This document shows positions 62,914 through 64,000 of a DNA stretch of 64,000 nt, one piece after another. This stretch comes from Streptomyces griseus subsp. griseus (GTDB lineage Bacteria > Actinomycetota > Actinomycetes > Streptomycetales > Streptomycetaceae): assembly GCF_003610995.1 (NCBI RefSeq), contig NZ_CP032543.1, positions 1,984,001 to 2,048,000 on the forward strand, in the 5' to 3' direction. A model generated the notes under the pieces. The model was not told the origin of the DNA, ran no database searches, and saw only the letters and a program-made list of their open reading frames with translations. The first letter of the stretch is position 1. Each line of letters starts with the position of its first letter. Both the position numbers and the translations under genes were made by a program.

Positions 62914-63459
62914 ATGCGCAGTCCTGCCCGCCTCGTGACCGGTACCGCCACCGCCGCGGTCACCGTCATAGCGCTCGGTCTCACCGCCGCCCCGTCCGCG
63001 TACGCAGGCGATGACTTCGGCCGGCTGGAGATCACCCCCGCGACCGCTCCCCCCGGCGCCAAGGTCACCGTGAACACCACCGCCTGCGGCCCCAAGGGCT
63101 CGGGCATCGGTGACGCGAACTCCCTGGACGCCGGGGACTTCGAGGTCCGCACGGGAACGCACAAGGAGGTGCTCGTCGGCCAGTTCACCGTGCCGCACGA
63201 CACCCGGCCCGGCGTCTACGAGATCGTCGTCTCCTGCGACAACGGCAAGGACGCCGTCGGGGACCTCAAGGTGATCGGCGGCGGCAAGCACGACCGGCCC
63301 GACCACGACCGCCCGTCCGGCCATGTGCGGACCGGCGTCGGCGGCAGCGTGGAGCCGAACTCCACGCAGGTCGCCCTCGGCGTCGGCGTGATCGGCATGG
63401 CGGCCGTCGGCGGTCTGTGGCTGCTGCGCCGCCGGACCGAGTCCACCGAGGGCAGCTGA
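62914..63459 (+). CDS. Secreted, C-terminally anchored surface protein
   Basis: 181 residues: signal peptide (basic MRSPARLVTG, hydrophobic core, cleavage near SAYAG-DD about residue 32), an Ig-like beta domain (ITPATAPPGAKVTVNTTACG ... GVYEIVVSCDNG), a His/Asp/Arg linker (GGKHDRPDHDRP), and a C-terminal helix GVGVIGMAAVGGLWLLRRR. No LPXTG is visible, yet a class F sortase gene follows. Probably displayed outside the membrane. Confidence 0.78.
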   Translation: MRSPARLVTGTATAAVTVIALGLTAAPSAYAGDDFGRLEITPATAPPGAKVTVNTTACGPKGSGIGDANSLDAGDFEVRTGTHKEVLVGQFTVPHDTRPGVYEIVVSCDNGKDAVGDLKVIGGGKHDRPDHDRPSGHVRTGVGGSVEPNSTQVALGVGVIGMAAVGGLWLLRRRTESTEGS

Positions 63460-63510
63460 GGCCACCGGCCCACGGCCACCGGGGGAGCTCGCCGCTCCCT
63501 CGCACCGACC

Positions 63511-63542
63511 GGGCCGGGCGCGTCCCCGAGCGCGCCCGGCCC
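63511..63542 (+). terminator. Hairpin between surface-protein and sortase genes
   Basis: Perfect 12-bp stem GGGCCGGGCGCG (63511-63522) with 63531-63542, loop of eight. It lies between two co-directional genes, so the sortase may depend on read-through or its own promoter in 63543-63597. Confidence 0.75.
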
Positions 63543-63597
63543 GCCTTCGATCCATCGCCTCCGATCCGAGACTCACCAGGCCTACGAGGACGACGAC

Positions 63598-64000
63598 GTG
63601 TCCCAGAGCGCGCAGAAAGCCAGGGGCTGGCTGGTGGGCATCGCCGTGCTGTGCGGTGTCTGGCTCGTCCAGAACGGCTCCGGCGACCTGCTGATCCCGC
63701 CGCAGCCCTCCAGCGCCCAGGCCTTCGCCGCCGGGCCCCAGCTCCAGCCCGGATCCCCGGTCGCCGAACCGCTGCACCCCTCCGACCCGGTCCGCATCCG
63801 CATCCCGAGCATCGAGGTGGACGCGCCGATGATGCGGCTGGGGCTCGGGGCCGGCGGCAGCCTGGACGTCCCGCCGGACGAGAACCGCAACCTCGCGGGC
63901 TGGTACGCCGACGGCGTCCCGCCCGGCGCCAAGGGCACGGCCATCGTCGCCGGGCATGTCGACAACGCCGAGGGGCCCTCCGTCTTCTACGCGCTCGGCG
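63598..64000 (+). CDS. Class F sortase, N-terminal part (cut by window end)
   Basis: The open frame from GTG 63598 to the window end gives 134 residues: an N-terminal membrane anchor (GWLVGIAVLCGVWLVQ), a Pro-rich linker, then the sortase start RIRIPSIEVDAPMMRLGL and AGWYADGVPPGAKGTAIVAGHVDN with the catalytic His. The catalytic Cys and Arg lie beyond the window. It may process the preceding surface protein. GAGG lies about eight bases before the GTG. Confidence 0.85.
   Translation, partial: MSQSAQKARGWLVGIAVLCGVWLVQNGSGDLLIPPQPSSAQAFAAGPQLQPGSPVAEPLHPSDPVRIRIPSIEVDAPMMRLGLGAGGSLDVPPDENRNLAGWYADGVPPGAKGTAIVAGHVDNAEGPSVFYALG

Noticed and set aside
62710..63957. 415-residue minus-strand open frame
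   Set aside because: Covers the surface-protein and sortase genes antisense, which have signal peptide, anchor and catalytic His; no motifs in the antisense frame.
1..64000. CRISPR array or insertion sequence
   Set aside because: No regularly spaced identical repeats with unique spacers, and no transposase frame with flanking inverted repeats, were seen.

Overview
The window is high-GC actinobacterial DNA, almost certainly Streptomyces: strong third-position GC bias, GTG starts, many 4-base stop/start overlaps, a SARP activator, an HrdA-type sigma gene next to dnaG, and a SoxR-type promoter on an FMN reductase gene. Roughly bases 868-43111 are a complete type II polyketide cluster of the aureolic acid family. 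Gene content matches chromomycin better than its relatives. There is a membrane sugar O-acetyltransferase, a sugar O-methyltransferase and an aglycone C-methyltransferase. There is also a MtmOIV-like Baeyer-Villiger monooxygenase beside its MtmW-like ketoreductase, and a UvrA-like protein plus ABC exporter for self-resistance. Names beginning cmm/cmr are therefore used by homology; where paralogues cannot be told apart the symbol is left empty.

Layout: 1-112 end of an unknown gene and its terminator; 235-860 a decayed lipoprotein-like gene; 868-8193 (minus) ABM-fold protein, acyl-CoA ligase, aromatase, ketoreductase, FAD oxygenase, 3,5-epimerase and glycosyltransferase; 8342-13090 (plus) glycosyltransferase, acetyltransferase, glycosyltransferase, sugar ketoreductase; 13121-17028 (minus) sugar C-methyltransferase and UvrA-like resistance protein; 17109-19470 (plus) PadR regulator and ABC exporter; 19525-27427 (minus) truncated acyl-CoA ligase, side-chain reductase, Baeyer-Villiger oxygenase, glycosyltransferase, O-methyltransferase, sugar ketoreductase, C-methyltransferase; 27890-28792 SARP activator; 28904-29656 sugar O-methyltransferase; 29850-34424 (plus) NDP-glucose synthase, 4,6-dehydratase, KS-alpha, chain length factor; 34505-41065 (minus) NTF2-fold protein, FAD oxygenase, remains of an acyl-CoA carboxylase, sugar ketoreductase, 3-ketoreductase, 2,3-dehydratase; 41280-43111 (plus) ACP, FabL-like reductase, cyclase.

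Inferred workflow: the minimal PKS (KS, CLF, ACP) builds a decaketide; ketoreductases, the didomain aromatase and cyclases fold it; FAD oxygenases and two methyltransferases make a tetracyclic premithramycin-type aglycone. NDP-glucose synthase, 4,6-dehydratase, 2,3-dehydratase, 3-ketoreductase, three 4-ketoreductases, a 3,5-epimerase and a C-methyltransferase supply 2,6-dideoxysugars (olivose, oliose, olivomycose type), which four glycosyltransferases attach. The Baeyer-Villiger enzyme then opens the fourth ring, the aldo-keto reductase reduces the side chain, and acetylation at the membrane is coupled to export.

Regulation is visible in the DNA. Three divergent intergenic regions carry TCGA-type heptads at 11-bp pitch, as expected of SARP sites; two share the same 11-24-11 spacing. 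The PadR gene and the SARP gene share a 51-bp promoter/operator block (41/51 identical, no gaps).

From 43241 on the DNA is conserved chromosome: three tRNA genes, a carbohydrate kinase, a heterodimeric ABC exporter, sigma factor, dnaG, methyltransferase with XRE-cupin regulator, ferredoxin reductase, dgt (frameshifted), a CbiX-like chelatase, cutA, a SoxR-boxed reductase, an aminotransferase, and a surface protein with a class F sortase cut by the window end. Frameshifts in the sigma gene and dgt sit at homopolymer runs and may be sequence errors.
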